In this document: in pieces, positions 1 through 8,787 of the stretch
Layout: each line of letters opens with the position of its first letter
Numbering within the stretch: position 1 is the stretch's first letter
From: SYIM01 sp041182885
GTDB lineage: Bacteria > Pseudomonadota > Gammaproteobacteria > Burkholderiales > Burkholderiaceae_E
Length of the DNA: 54,466 bases
Assembly: GCA_049423065.1 (NCBI GenBank)
Contig: JBMSQB010000022.1
Location: 1 to 54,466 of the forward strand
Direction: 5' to 3'
Program-made: the position numbers and the translations under genes
The notes under the pieces: model-generated
The model's database searches: none
Told to the model about the DNA's origin: nothing
What the model saw: the letters and a program-made list of their open reading frames with translations, nothing else

Positions 1-52
1 GATGCCTCAGCCTGCCCGTGCAACTGGTGTTTCGTGCCAGCACCGGCCCAGC

Positions 53-70
53 GCCCCGCGCAAGGCGGGG
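53..70. other. GC-rich hairpin in the leading non-coding stretch
   Basis: The first 165 bases hold no gene I can support. CCCCGC at 54-59 and GCGGGG at 65-70 form a perfect 6-bp stem around a 5-base loop. It lies downstream of the minus-strand oxidoreductase gene and could help end its transcription, but no T-tract follows on either strand. Confidence 0.3.
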
Positions 71-165
71 GCCAGGCAGGCATTCCGCCTGAGGGGCCTG
101 GCTTCGGCAGCGGGGAGCGAAGGGCGGGCGAGCATCTGCGGCTCAGGGCGGGGCTTGGGAGCGGC

Positions 166-1335
166 TTAAGCTGCCGCCAACGCCTCGGTTTCAGCGCCGA
201 GCTTTTGAACGGCGGGCAGCACGTCGCGCGCAAAGCGCTCCATGTTGGCGCGGGTCATATCGGCGGGCAGCGTACCGAACTGACACATGGTGAGCAGATT
301 GCCGAAGCGCATGTCACGCCAGTATGACTCCAGCGTTTCGCGCACCGTGCTTGCGCTGCCGCAGAGGAACATTCCAAGCTCCACCGCCTTCTCCAGCGTG
401 ATGTCGCCCGAGAGCGACCCCTTGGCCGCGGCAATGCCGCGCATTGATTCGCGCGAGGTATACCCCGGGGGCAGCAGCATCTCGAAGGGCATCTTGAGAA
501 AGCGGTTTCTGAAGATCTCGAAATGGGGCTTGGCCTCGCGGCGGGCGGACTCATCGGTGTCACCCACGTACACGGGTACCGCCCAGCCGAGCTGGTGGTC
601 GCCGGGCTCATAGCCCGATTTGCGCGCGGTGTCGCGATAGAGATTCAGGTATTTCGCGACCGCCGCGGCTGGGCTGAAGGTTTGCAGATAGGTGTAGCGC
701 CTGTCGGGGTGCGAGGCCCAGTCGATGGTTTCCTTGCTGCCCTGCGAGGGAATCCAGATGGGCGGATGGGGTCGCTGGAAGGGACGGGGCCAGAGGTTTA
801 CATAGCTCACGTTGTAGTGCTTGCCCTGGAAAGAGAAGGGCCCGGGATCGGTCCAGGCGCGCACGATCAGGTCATGCGCCTCGTGGAACCGGTCGTGAGA
901 GAAGGTGGGGTTCACCCCGAAGGTGTGGTACTCGGCGCCAATCCCGCGAACAAAGCCGCTGATCAGACGGCCGCCCGTGATCACATCGATCATCGCGTGT
1001 TCTTCGGCGATGGTGAGCGGGTGTTCGCGCAGCGGCAATGCGCTCCCCAGTATGGCGATCTTGGCGCGCGTGGTACGCCGGGCCAGCGCGCTGGCGGTCA
1101 CGATCGGCGAGGGCATGATGCCGTAGGCGGTCTGGTGGTGTTCATTGACCGCCACACCATCCCAGCCCAGCGTTTCGCCGTATTCCAGTTCGTCGAGGAA
1201 GCGGTTGTAGAGCTGATGCCCCTTTACCGGATCGAAGAGCGCATTGGGCAGCTTCATCCAGACGGTGTCATAGGCGCTCGATTTTTGCAGATCGAGATCG
1301 GCATACGGCATGAGATGGAAAAGAATGACTTGCAT
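166..1335 (-). CDS. LLM-class flavin-dependent oxidoreductase (luciferase-like monooxygenase)
   Basis: This 389-residue protein has the bacterial luciferase-like TIM-barrel fold, which uses reduced flavin (FMNH2 or F420) to oxidise small organic substrates in the cytoplasm. The family is visible from the N-terminal MQVILFHLMPY strand, the GWDGVAVNEHHQTAYG segment near residues 40-55, the SALPLREHPLTIAEEHAMID stretch, and the GGRLISGFVRGIG motif that lines the flavin pocket. I chose the ATG at 1335 rather than an in-frame start at 1527, because the longer form would run into the upstream hydrolase gene and the extra residues look like random sequence. Four bases separate it from the hydrolase stop, so the two are probably one operon. 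The substrate cannot be read from the sequence. A second family member lies at 36889-38022. Confidence 0.88.
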   Translation of the reverse strand: MQVILFHLMPYADLDLQKSSAYDTVWMKLPNALFDPVKGHQLYNRFLDELEYGETLGWDGVAVNEHHQTAYGIMPSPIVTASALARRTTRAKIAILGSALPLREHPLTIAEEHAMIDVITGGRLISGFVRGIGAEYHTFGVNPTFSHDRFHEAHDLIVRAWTDPGPFSFQGKHYNVSYVNLWPRPFQRPHPPIWIPSQGSKETIDWASHPDRRYTYLQTFSPAAAVAKYLNLYRDTARKSGYEPGDHQLGWAVPVYVGDTDESARREAKPHFEIFRNRFLKMPFEMLLPPGYTSRESMRGIAAAKGSLSGDITLEKAVELGMFLCGSASTVRETLESYWRDMRFGNLLTMCQFGTLPADMTRANMERFARDVLPAVQKLGAETEALAAA

Positions 1336-1339
1336 GGCG

Positions 1340-2116
1340 TTACTTCCCTGCCAGGAATTTGAAAAGAATGTTGCAGAATTCGTCGGGCCGCTCGGACTGG
1401 GGCAGATGGCCGCACTGCGGGATGACCGTGATGCCAGCCCGCGGCATGGCCTCACGGAAGGCCTCTGCGGCCCCCACCGGCAGGATCCGATCCTGCTCGC
1501 CCCAGATGATCTGGGTGGGTACGTCAATGCGCCTCACCCATTTGTGCAGTTTGGGATCGTGCAGGCGAGGCTCCCAGGCGAGCCGCGCGAAGGTGAACCG
1601 GTTTTTCAGAAGCACTTCCTGCTGCTCGGGGGTGGGCGGCACCGACAGCATGCGCTCGGCAATGCTCTGGTCGTGAAAGGTGTTTCGGACCAGCTGCTCG
1701 GGGCTCCAGAGGAAGACATCGCCCGGCACCACGCCCGGCGTGCGAAGGCCGGCCGGACCGACCATTGAAAGCGTCCTGATGCGAGAGGTGTCGCGCACCG
1801 CCATTTCAAGCGCGAGCCAGCCGCCGAGCGAGCTTCCGAGCACATGCGCGCCGGTGAGCTGGTGCTCGCGCATGAAGTCGAGATAGAAATAAGCGAGATC
1901 GTGGATATTCTCGAGCCAATCCGGCTCGTCGGACTGCCCGAATCCCGGGTGCTCGGGAATCCAGACGTCGTATCGTTCGGCAAGCTTCAGCATGAAAGGC
2001 TGGATGCCGGCGACGCCGTTTGCGCCATGCAGGTAAAGGAGCGGCGCGCCTTGACCGCCGCGCAGCAGGCGGGTTCGGCAGCCGTCAATCTCTACAAAAC
2101 TCTCGACAAAACTCAC
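1340..2116 (-). CDS. alpha/beta hydrolase
   Basis: This 258-residue alpha/beta-hydrolase-fold enzyme has a complete catalytic triad. The nucleophile elbow GSSLGG places Ser96. Asp209 lies in WGEQDRILP and His237 in QCGHLPQSERP. The LYLHGANG segment near residue 30 forms the oxyanion region. The start is a GTG at 2116 with GGAG about nine bases upstream. It resembles the C-C bond hydrolases and carboxylesterases that follow oxygenases in catabolic pathways. Its position four bases before a flavin monooxygenase fits a two-step oxidation and hydrolysis route. The exact substrate is unknown. Confidence 0.85.
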   Translation of the reverse strand: MSFVESFVEIDGCRTRLLRGGQGAPLLYLHGANGVAGIQPFMLKLAERYDVWIPEHPGFGQSDEPDWLENIHDLAYFYLDFMREHQLTGAHVLGSSLGGWLALEMAVRDTSRIRTLSMVGPAGLRTPGVVPGDVFLWSPEQLVRNTFHDQSIAERMLSVPPTPEQQEVLLKNRFTFARLAWEPRLHDPKLHKWVRRIDVPTQIIWGEQDRILPVGAAEAFREAMPRAGITVIPQCGHLPQSERPDEFCNILFKFLAGK

Positions 2117-2304
2117 GCAGGGGTCTCCGGATCAGGTCTTGTTCTTATGTTTGCGTGGCGGCGCTGAGGGGGGCTGACAAAGCCGCGAGCCTGCCGCCAT
2201 GACCGGAGAGGGTATGCAGATCTGGTGCCCTTGTAAAGAACAGCGCACCTTCCGAAACCGTCATCGCGTTTTAATCAGGAGGCACCTACAATCGGCGCCA
2301 CGCC
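2117..2304 (+). other. divergent intergenic region with a distant Shine-Dalgarno
   Basis: This 188-base gap separates the leftward hydrolase from the rightward ABC operon. It holds a strong AGGAGG at 2277-2282, but the first in-frame start codon of the permease is 22 bases further on, at 2305. The permease frame is closed by TAA at 2272-2274, so no earlier ATG, GTG or TTG is available. I see no convincing -35/-10 pair. Confidence 0.4.
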
Positions 2305-3063
2305 ATGGTCATCCCGCTCTACCTCACCTATCTGCTCCTGCCTATCGGGCTGGTCGCGATCGGTTCGTTCGGCCAGTCCTGGACCAATTCGCTCCTGCCC
2401 ACGGGTTTTACCCTGCGCTGGTTCCAGGAACTCCTTGCCGATGGTTCGTTCCGCCGGGCCTTCTGGACCAGCCTCTATGTGGCGCTCGGCACCTGTGCGG
2501 CCACGGCCCTTCTTGCCACGCCGCTTGCCTATTCGCTCTATCACCGCGCCTCGCGGGGCGGGGCCTTCGCGGGGCGTCTGATTGCCTCGCTGCCGGTGGC
2601 GGTACCGGCACTGACCCTGGGCTTTGGTTATGTGCTGGTGTTCTCGAGCGATGCCACGCCGTGGCTGGGTACCCTGCCGCTCCTGATTGCGGCGCATGTG
2701 GTGCTCACGCTCCCCTATCTCACGCAAGCGCTGGTCGCCGACCTGCGCCATCTCGGTCTGGCCGAGCTCGAGGCCTGTGCGGCCACGCTCGGTGCCTCGC
2801 CATGGCGGCAGTTCATCACCATCGCCCTGCCAGCGATGCGGCACAGCCTGGTGGCAGGCCTGGTGATGGTGGCGGCGCTTTCCATCGGCGAGTTTCAGGT
2901 CTCCAACCTCATCGCAAGTTTCAAGCACCGCACCTATCCGGTGGTGCTGCTGCAGGCGTTCTACGGCGCAACCGGTTATGCGTGCGCGGCCACCGTGGTG
3001 CTCCTGGGGCTTGCCTTGTGCGCAGCCGGCCTCTCGGCGCGGCGAACCGGTGCGGTGCAATGA
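2305..3063 (+). CDS. ABC transporter permease (spermidine/iron/phosphonate type)
   Basis: This 252-residue membrane protein has about six hydrophobic segments, the first in LYLTYLLLPIGLVAIGSF. It carries the permease EAA-type cytoplasmic loop, LEACAATLGASPWRQFITIALP near residues 153-174, which docks on the ATPase. It matches the PotC/ThiP-like second permease of importers for small solutes. The ATPase gene starts within its stop codon (ATGA overlap at 3060-3063), so the two are translationally coupled. Its partner permease is two genes downstream at 5321, with the ATPase and binding protein between them. The only start in frame is ATG 2305, although the best ribosome binding site lies 22 bases upstream. 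Confidence 0.85.
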   Translation: MVIPLYLTYLLLPIGLVAIGSFGQSWTNSLLPTGFTLRWFQELLADGSFRRAFWTSLYVALGTCAATALLATPLAYSLYHRASRGGAFAGRLIASLPVAVPALTLGFGYVLVFSSDATPWLGTLPLLIAAHVVLTLPYLTQALVADLRHLGLAELEACAATLGASPWRQFITIALPAMRHSLVAGLVMVAALSIGEFQVSNLIASFKHRTYPVVLLQAFYGATGYACAATVVLLGLALCAAGLSARRTGAVQ

Positions 3064-4148
3064 GCATTCAGCTGGAACAACTCGAGTACCGTTACCCGGG
3101 TACGGCGCAGGGGCTGCTCGGCGTATCGCTTGAGGTGGCGCGTGGTGAACTGCTTGCCGTGATCGGCGCAAGCGGCTGCGGCAAGTCCACTATGCTGAGG
3201 CTGGTGGCAGGGCTTCTGCCGGTGCAATCGGGCCGACTCTTGATCGATGATCGCGATGTTGCCACGGTGCCACCCTGGGAGCGAAGCGTCGGCATGGTGT
3301 TCCAGAGCTATGCGCTCTTCCCGCACCTGTCGGTGCTGGAGAACGTGGCCTACGGACTTCGTATGCGGGGCGTCGCCACGGGTGAGCGACATCGCAAGGC
3401 CCAGGCGATGATTGAGTCGGTGGGACTCAATGGGCTCGAGGCGCGCCGTCCGTCGCAACTCTCGGGCGGCCAGCAGCAGCGGGTTGCGCTTGCCCGTGCG
3501 CTCGCTTTTCGTCCATCGGTGCTGTTGCTGGATGAGCCGCTCGCTGCGCTCGATGCGCATATTCGCGCGCAGCTGTGCGACGAAATCCGCGATATTCAGC
3601 GCGCAAGCGGCGCAGCCACGCTCTTTGTCACCCATGATCAGCAGGAAGCGCTGATGATGGCCGACCGGGTGGCCGTCCTGCACCAGGGCAGGCTGCAGCA
3701 GATCGACTCGCCGCGTGGGCTCTATGCGCGTCCGGCCAACCTGATGGTGGCCCGCTTTGTCGGGCATGCCAATCTGCTTGCTGGCACGGTGCTCGAACCG
3801 GGCCGGGTGCGGACCGTGCTGGGCGTGTTGCATGCTGATACCGGGCGTCGTCCAGAAGGCGCCGAGATCTGTGTGCTGGTCCGTCCGGAATCGATCCACC
3901 CTGACCCCCCGCCTGACACCCCCAACCGGATCGCGGGAGTAGCCGGGCGGGTACGGTTTTTGGGCGCCACCTGCCGATGGGATTTTCTGCCGGCGTCCGC
4001 CGCACAGTCGGCGGTCGCGGCGCAATCGGAACTGGCCGCCGAGCCTCTGCCCACGCTCCTCTGCGAAGGGGCTGCGGTGGCGTCCGCAGCGGTTTCGCTT
4101 TCTCCCGATGCGCTGGTCGTCCTCGATCGCGAGGCGCCGGCGCCTTGA
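3060..4148 (+). CDS. ABC transporter ATP-binding protein
   Basis: This 362-residue ATPase powers the importer encoded around it. It has Walker A GASGCGKST (about residues 36-44), the Q-loop in MVFQSYALFPHLSV, the signature LSGGQQQR, Walker B VLLLDEPLAALDA and the switch histidine in TLFVTHDQ. The C-terminal third is a TOBE-like region with VLVRPESIHP, typical of the PotA/FbpC/PhnT group. The ATG overlaps the permease stop. The same frame stays open far upstream, but that stretch lies over the permease gene and is not a real extension. Confidence 0.9.
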   Translation: MSIQLEQLEYRYPGTAQGLLGVSLEVARGELLAVIGASGCGKSTMLRLVAGLLPVQSGRLLIDDRDVATVPPWERSVGMVFQSYALFPHLSVLENVAYGLRMRGVATGERHRKAQAMIESVGLNGLEARRPSQLSGGQQQRVALARALAFRPSVLLLDEPLAALDAHIRAQLCDEIRDIQRASGAATLFVTHDQQEALMMADRVAVLHQGRLQQIDSPRGLYARPANLMVARFVGHANLLAGTVLEPGRVRTVLGVLHADTGRRPEGAEICVLVRPESIHPDPPPDTPNRIAGVAGRVRFLGATCRWDFLPASAAQSAVAAQSELAAEPLPTLLCEGAAVASAAVSLSPDALVVLDREAPAP

Positions 4149-4189
4149 TTCATCACTCAACCCTGCCATTGATTCCAAAGGAGCTCCCC

Positions 4190-5278
4190 ATGAATGCTGA
4201 TCATCCAATCAACGCCAAGCGTCGTGTGCTGTTGGGCGCCATGGCTGCGCTGTCGGCCACCGGTGCTCAGGCATTTGAAGGCCCCGAGCTGTACCCGGGC
4301 GAAAAGGCGCTTTATGCCGAGGCCGCGAAAGAAGGTCTGGTCGTGTCCTTCGATACCGGCCCCGAATGGGCCAACTGGAAGGTGCTGTTTCGCGAATTCA
4401 AGAAGCGCTACCCCGAAGTGGAAATGACCTACAACGATCTGGGCTCGGCGGCCACTGTTGTGGCGCTTGAGAAGGCGCGCCGGCGTCCGCAGGCCGACAC
4501 GGCTTACTACTTCGCAGCCTCGGCCGTGGACGCGGCGAGGAAAGACGTGGTGGCCCCCTTCAAACCGATCAACTTCGACAAGCTCCCCGACGTGTTTCGC
4601 GAGCCCGAGGGCCGCTGGTTCACCATCCACACGCTCAACATCGCTTTCCTGGTGAACACCAAGCTGGTGAAGAATATTCCGCAGGGCTGGGCCGACCTGC
4701 TCAAGCCCGAGTACAAGAACAGCGTGACCTATCTCGATCCGCGTTCAACCGGTGTTGGTCAGGTGGGCGTGATTGCAGCGGCCTATGGCAATGGCGGCAG
4801 TATCGACAACACCAAACCCGGCACCGATTTCTTTGGCAAGCTCCACGCCGCCGGCAACGTGCAGCGGGTGGAGGGCACCACGCCCTATGCCAAATTCCTG
4901 AAGGGCGAAATCCCGATCTGGATCAGCTACGAAAACGACGGCCTCAAGGCCAAGTTCGTTGACGGCATGGGCGATGCCTGTGCGGTCATCATTCCGAAGG
5001 AGGCGAGCGCATCAGCCCCCTATGCGATCAGCCTGGTGAAGGGAGCGCCCAATCCCAACTCGGCTCGGCTGTGGCTCAACTTCACCATGAGCGAAATGGG
5101 GCAGACGCTGTTTGCCCAGGGCTTTGTGCGCCCGTCGGTGCCGGGCGTGCAGTTGCCGGCCGATGTTCGGAGCAAGATGCCCGATGCGCCGCAGTTGCGA
5201 CCGCTTGATGTCATCAAGGCCTCGGCGCGCAAGGCTGAGATCGACCGCGACTGGGCGGCCGCTGCCCTCGCGAAATAG
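4190..5278 (+). CDS. ABC transporter periplasmic substrate-binding protein (AfuA/FbpA-like)
   Basis: This 362-residue extracellular solute-binding protein has an N-terminal signal (KRRVLLGAMAALSATGAQA, cleavage after about residue 28; the twin arginine makes Tat export possible). Lobe-one features include VVSFDTGPEWANWKVLFREF and the conserved NTKLVKNIPQGWADLLKPEY followed by LDPRSTGVGQ, as seen in family-1 binding proteins for ferric iron, polyamines or aminoethylphosphonate. The start at 4190 is set by AAAGGAGCT at 4177-4185 and by the signal peptide. The solute cannot be told. The next gene is the second permease. Confidence 0.87.
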   Translation: MNADHPINAKRRVLLGAMAALSATGAQAFEGPELYPGEKALYAEAAKEGLVVSFDTGPEWANWKVLFREFKKRYPEVEMTYNDLGSAATVVALEKARRRPQADTAYYFAASAVDAARKDVVAPFKPINFDKLPDVFREPEGRWFTIHTLNIAFLVNTKLVKNIPQGWADLLKPEYKNSVTYLDPRSTGVGQVGVIAAAYGNGGSIDNTKPGTDFFGKLHAAGNVQRVEGTTPYAKFLKGEIPIWISYENDGLKAKFVDGMGDACAVIIPKEASASAPYAISLVKGAPNPNSARLWLNFTMSEMGQTLFAQGFVRPSVPGVQLPADVRSKMPDAPQLRPLDVIKASARKAEIDRDWAAAALAK

Positions 5279-5320
5279 TCGCGCGCAGGCAGATTGGCGG
5301 ATCGGCGGCGGGCAGTCATC

Positions 5321-6163
5321 ATGGCTTCGGCATTCGGCAGCGGCGCGGTCAGGCGACTGGGCGCGCTGCCTGCCTATGCATGGCTGATGCTGTTTCTGCT
5401 GCTGCCGCTGGGTTCGTTGCTGCTTGAGGTGGCGATCGAATCCGACGCGCTGTCGGTGAGCCTGCGCGACGATGCCCTGCTCGGGGCAGCAGCCTGGAAC
5501 ACGATCCTGCTGGGCGCGGGTACGGCCACGCTGTCGCTCCTTGCAGGTGCGCCGCTTGCGCGCGCGGTGGCACGACTATCCGAAGGCAGACGACAGCTGA
5601 TGCTGGTGCTGCTGGGCGTGCCGCTCACGTTTTCAGGGCTGGTGATCGCCTACGGGTTCATCCTTGCCTTTGGCCGTGCCGGGTTCATCACGCAACTGAT
5701 CGCCATGCTGGGCGCCGATCCGGCAGTGGTGGGGAAATGGATCTACTCAACCGGCGGACTTGCTTTTGCCTATGGCTATTACCTGATTCCGCGGGTGGCG
5801 CTCATCATGGTGCCGCTGTTTGCGAACCTCGATCGCCGACCTTATGAGGCAGCGCTCACGCTGGGCGCGCCGCCCTGGCGGGCATGGCTGGACACCGATT
5901 TTCGGGAGCTCGCGCCTTCCTTTGCAGCGATCTGGTGTCTGATCGCTGCGGTGGCAATGGGCACCTACGGAACCGCGTTGGCGCTAGCGGGAACCCAGAT
6001 CAACATCCTGCCTTTGCTCATCTACCTGAAAATTTCCGATGGCAGCGGCGATTTCCCGATGGCGGCCGCGCTGTCGCTCCTGCTTCTCGGCATGTGTGTG
6101 CTGGTGCTTGCGGTGGGTGAATGGGCCACGCGCGGCCGGGACCGTCTGCTGGTCACTCACTGA
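5321..6163 (+). CDS. ABC transporter permease (first permease of the importer)
   Basis: This 280-residue inner-membrane permease pairs with the one at 2305. Hydrophobic helices are clear, for example AYAWLMLFLLLPLGSLLLEV near the N-terminus. The EAA-type loop is YEAALTLGAPPWRAWLDTDF near residues 178-197. An in-frame TTG at 5294 would add nine residues. I prefer ATG 5321, though neither start has a strong ribosome binding site. It closes the transporter part of the operon and a LOG-like gene follows after 11 bases. The order permease, ATPase, binding protein, permease differs from the usual binding protein, permease, permease, ATPase. Confidence 0.83.
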   Translation: MASAFGSGAVRRLGALPAYAWLMLFLLLPLGSLLLEVAIESDALSVSLRDDALLGAAAWNTILLGAGTATLSLLAGAPLARAVARLSEGRRQLMLVLLGVPLTFSGLVIAYGFILAFGRAGFITQLIAMLGADPAVVGKWIYSTGGLAFAYGYYLIPRVALIMVPLFANLDRRPYEAALTLGAPPWRAWLDTDFRELAPSFAAIWCLIAAVAMGTYGTALALAGTQINILPLLIYLKISDGSGDFPMAAALSLLLLGMCVLVLAVGEWATRGRDRLLVTH

Positions 6164-6174
6164 AAGATACCGAC

Positions 6175-6747
6175 ATGAATTCAAACGCTGTTCCGCTGCC
6201 AGAGGCGCTGCGCGTATTACTGACCGATACAACGCTCCATGAGCGTGCTGCCAGCATTTTGGCCAGGCAGTCGGGGCCGGGCGCTGTGCGTCAGCCGGTA
6301 TCGGTGGTGGGGCCTCGCGAAGCAAGCGACGCCCAGCTCGTCTGCGCGCGCCGGGTAGGACAGTTGCTGGGCTTGCTGGGCGTGCCGGTGTTGTGCGGCG
6401 GCAAGAACGGTGTCATGGCGGCGGTCTCGCAAGGCGTATCGGAGTGCGGCGGAATCGTGGTGGGATTGCTGCCGGAAGAAGACACCCAGCTCGCCAACCC
6501 CTATCTCACGGTTGCTGTTCCCACCGGGCTGGGCATTATCCGGAATGCACTGATTGCTCGGGCAGCGCGGATCATGGTGGCCATTGGGGGAGGGTTGGGC
6601 ACCACGTCTGAAATGGCGCTTGCGCTCCAGTGGGGAAAGCCGGTCCTCGCAATTCACGGCGCGCCCGAGGTGCCGGGCTATCGACCGTTTGCCGATGAGG
6701 CGGGTCTGGTCGCCGCTTTGCTCGATGAGTTGATTGCCTGCGCCTGA
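6175..6747 (+). CDS. LOG-family / TIGR00725-like nucleotide-binding protein
   Basis: This 190-residue Rossmann-fold protein resembles the TIGR00725 branch of the LOG (lysine decarboxylase-like) superfamily. Telltale motifs are PVLCGGKNGVMAAVSQG, LANPYLTVAVPTGLG, RNALIARAARIMVAIGGGLG with TTSEMALAL, and a C-terminal GKPVLAIHG. Some relatives cleave nucleoside 5'-monophosphates to a base and ribose phosphate, but the TIGR00725 branch lacks a settled role. The longer in-frame start at 6121 would overlap the permease, so ATG 6175 is preferred. It is last in the ABC importer operon and faces a guanine deaminase. A nucleotide or purine link is tempting but is inference only. Confidence 0.75.
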   Translation: MNSNAVPLPEALRVLLTDTTLHERAASILARQSGPGAVRQPVSVVGPREASDAQLVCARRVGQLLGLLGVPVLCGGKNGVMAAVSQGVSECGGIVVGLLPEEDTQLANPYLTVAVPTGLGIIRNALIARAARIMVAIGGGLGTTSEMALALQWGKPVLAIHGAPEVPGYRPFADEAGLVAALLDELIACA

Positions 6748-6751
6748 TGCA

Positions 6752-8038
6752 TCAGGCGCCCGGTTCGAGGGGAAAGGGCACGCCCCGACCCCGCACCACC
6801 GTCTTGGCGATGTTGCGATCGTCGCCCAGCACGATCAGCGCGAACAGTTTGGCATCGTCGGTTTCCGCCTGGTTCCAGCGGCGAGCCAGAAGCGGTTTGG
6901 CCTGGGGATCGATCACAATCCAGTCGGCGTCATAGCCAGGCTGGATGCGACCCAGCCGATCGCCCAGGCCCAGTGCATGGGCACTGCCCGTGCTGGCATG
7001 CCACCAGAGCATGGAGGGCGAGAGGTAATGCCCGCCCAGTCGGGCCACCTCGAACGCGGTCATCATGGTCCGGAAGGGCGAGAGCGAGGAACCTCCGCCA
7101 ATGTCACTCGCAAGCGACCAGGGATGATGTGCCGCCGCAAAGTTGAATAGCCCGCTGCCGAGGAACATGTTGGAGGTGGGGCACACGGCGGCCACTGCCT
7201 CGCGTTCGCGAAGCAGGGCCCGGTCATCCGGGTCGAGATGAATGCAGTGCCCCCAGAGCGAGCGCGGCCGGACCAGGCCGAAGCGGTCGTAGACCGAGAG
7301 ATAACTCCTGTCGTTGGGAAAGAGCCTTCCCACCCAGGCAATTTCATCGAGATTCTCGGCGACATGCGATTGCACGGTGACGTCGGGAAATGCCCGCGCA
7401 AGCTCGCCGGCACCGGCGAGCTGCCGTTCGGTAGAGGTGGGCGCAAAACGCGGAGTGATCGCGTAGCGCAGCCGCCCGCGGCCGTGCCAGCGGTGGATCA
7501 ATACCGCCGAGTCGAGTAGCGATCGCTCGGTATCGTCACGCAAGGCCGGCGGCGAGTGTCTGTCCTGAAGCACTTTGCCAGCGATCATGGCCAGGCCCCG
7601 TTCATCGCTTGCCTGCATGAACGCATCAACCGATTCGGGATGAGCGGTGCAGTAGACGGCCGCTGTGGTGACGCCATGCCTCAGCAGTTCGCCCAGAAAC
7701 ACCCGCGCCACTTCGCTCGCATGATCACGATCGGCGAAGCGAGCCTCCTCGGGAAACGTGTGGTTCTCCAGCCAGGGCAGCAACCCTTCCGCGGGCGAAC
7801 CGATCACATCCAGCTGCGGGAAGTGAACATGGCTGTCGATGAAACCGGGTGCGATCAGCCTGCCCCGGTGGTCATGCTCCACCTGTTCGCCCGCGAGCGG
7901 AGCGCGGACAGCATGCACGGTGCCTTCCGCGTTCACCTCGATGACCTGGTCGGTGAGGATTCTTGCCTGGTGTGGCGTGTCGAGTTGCAGGAGGTTGCCG
8001 CGCCAGCGCACCCGGGGGGTTGAGGAGAAGTTCGTCAT
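6752..8038 (-). CDS. guaD: guanine deaminase
   Basis: This 428-residue amidohydrolase converts guanine to xanthine and ammonia using one zinc ion. Evidence is the metal motif SHVHFPQ (His70, His72), ITPRFAPTSTERQLAG, the QSHVAEN segment with the third histidine, HCIHL, CPTSNMFLGSGLF and the ASDIGGGSSLSPFRTM active-site stretch. These are characteristic of guanine deaminase rather than of cytosine or atrazine deaminases. Length matches the family (about 440). It is convergent with the LOG-like gene (stops four bases apart), so the two are not co-transcribed. Confidence 0.9.
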   Translation of the reverse strand: MTNFSSTPRVRWRGNLLQLDTPHQARILTDQVIEVNAEGTVHAVRAPLAGEQVEHDHRGRLIAPGFIDSHVHFPQLDVIGSPAEGLLPWLENHTFPEEARFADRDHASEVARVFLGELLRHGVTTAAVYCTAHPESVDAFMQASDERGLAMIAGKVLQDRHSPPALRDDTERSLLDSAVLIHRWHGRGRLRYAITPRFAPTSTERQLAGAGELARAFPDVTVQSHVAENLDEIAWVGRLFPNDRSYLSVYDRFGLVRPRSLWGHCIHLDPDDRALLREREAVAAVCPTSNMFLGSGLFNFAAAHHPWSLASDIGGGSSLSPFRTMMTAFEVARLGGHYLSPSMLWWHASTGSAHALGLGDRLGRIQPGYDADWIVIDPQAKPLLARRWNQAETDDAKLFALIVLGDDRNIAKTVVRGRGVPFPLEPGA

Positions 8039-8157
8039 CCTTGCAATTATCGGCCCGACCGCTGCGGATGATGCGATTCATGGGTTCGAATCACGGCTAA
8101 TCGATCAGCATGATGACTTCTCGGTAAACTTTGAAGGGAAGCAACCAGGAGAAAGCC

Positions 8158-8676
8158 GTGCGCCTGTCCCGTTACCCGATCAAGTGGTTTTTCCACGTCT
8201 GGATGGGTGTCGTGTCGGTGATCTCCGCAGGACCGATCCTTGCCCATGGGCCCGGGCATCACGGTAAAGGCGAGTCTGCCCGGCCCGCGGCCGCTGCCGA
8301 ACAGAAGCCATGGGGCGTGGCGGGCGTGGCGTCGGCAGTTCGGCGAACCATCGAAATCAGCATGGGCGACGATATGCGCTTTCAACCCTCGCACTTCGAT
8401 GCCCGGCTCGGCGAGACGGTTCGTCTTGTCATCCGCAATCGCGGGGCGCTCATGCATGAAATGGTGATTGGCACCCGCGACGAGCTCGATTCGCACGCCG
8501 CACTGATGCTCAAGCACCCGAACATGGAGCATGACGAGCCCTGGATGGCCCATGTGGAGCCAGGCCGGTCGGCAGACCTGATCTGGACCTTCAACCGCGC
8601 AGGAGAGTTCGAATTTGCCTGCCTGCTGCCGGGCCACTACCAGGCAGGCATGCGAGGCACCATCCGCGTGCGCTAG
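8158..8676 (+). CDS. periplasmic cupredoxin (plastocyanin-like copper protein)
   Basis: This 172-residue exported copper protein has a signal region (WFFHVWMGVVSVISAGPILA, cleavage near residue 29) followed by a His-rich GPGHHGKG segment. One cupredoxin domain occupies roughly residues 62-172. The type-1 copper ligands are complete: His100 in MHEMVIG, then Cys155, His160 and Met165 in CLLPGHYQAGM. It fits the group of small uncharacterised copper-binding proteins found in proteobacteria, likely in electron transfer or copper handling. I chose GTG 8158 because AGGAG at 8147-8151 sits six bases upstream. A TTG at 8131 is an unlikely alternative. Confidence 0.87.
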   Translation: MRLSRYPIKWFFHVWMGVVSVISAGPILAHGPGHHGKGESARPAAAAEQKPWGVAGVASAVRRTIEISMGDDMRFQPSHFDARLGETVRLVIRNRGALMHEMVIGTRDELDSHAALMLKHPNMEHDEPWMAHVEPGRSADLIWTFNRAGEFEFACLLPGHYQAGMRGTIRVR

Positions 8677-8787
8677 CGCGCGACGCACAGGGGATCTGAG
8701 CGGGGCGGAACGCGGTTCGAAACGAAGTCGGGCGCCCAGGGTATTCCGCGGGTACCATCTTCACAACCTCATGAGCCGGAGTTGCCG

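Noticed and set aside
2199..3059. N-terminal extension of the ATPase frame over the permease gene
   Set aside because: The translation is Arg/Pro/Ala-rich without family resemblance, while the permease in the other frame has clear membrane helices and an EAA loop.
8076..8100. tRNA-like T-loop GGGTTCGAATC
   Set aside because: The flanking bases do not form a 5-bp T stem and no anticodon or acceptor stem can be found around it. It lies in a short gap between two genes.
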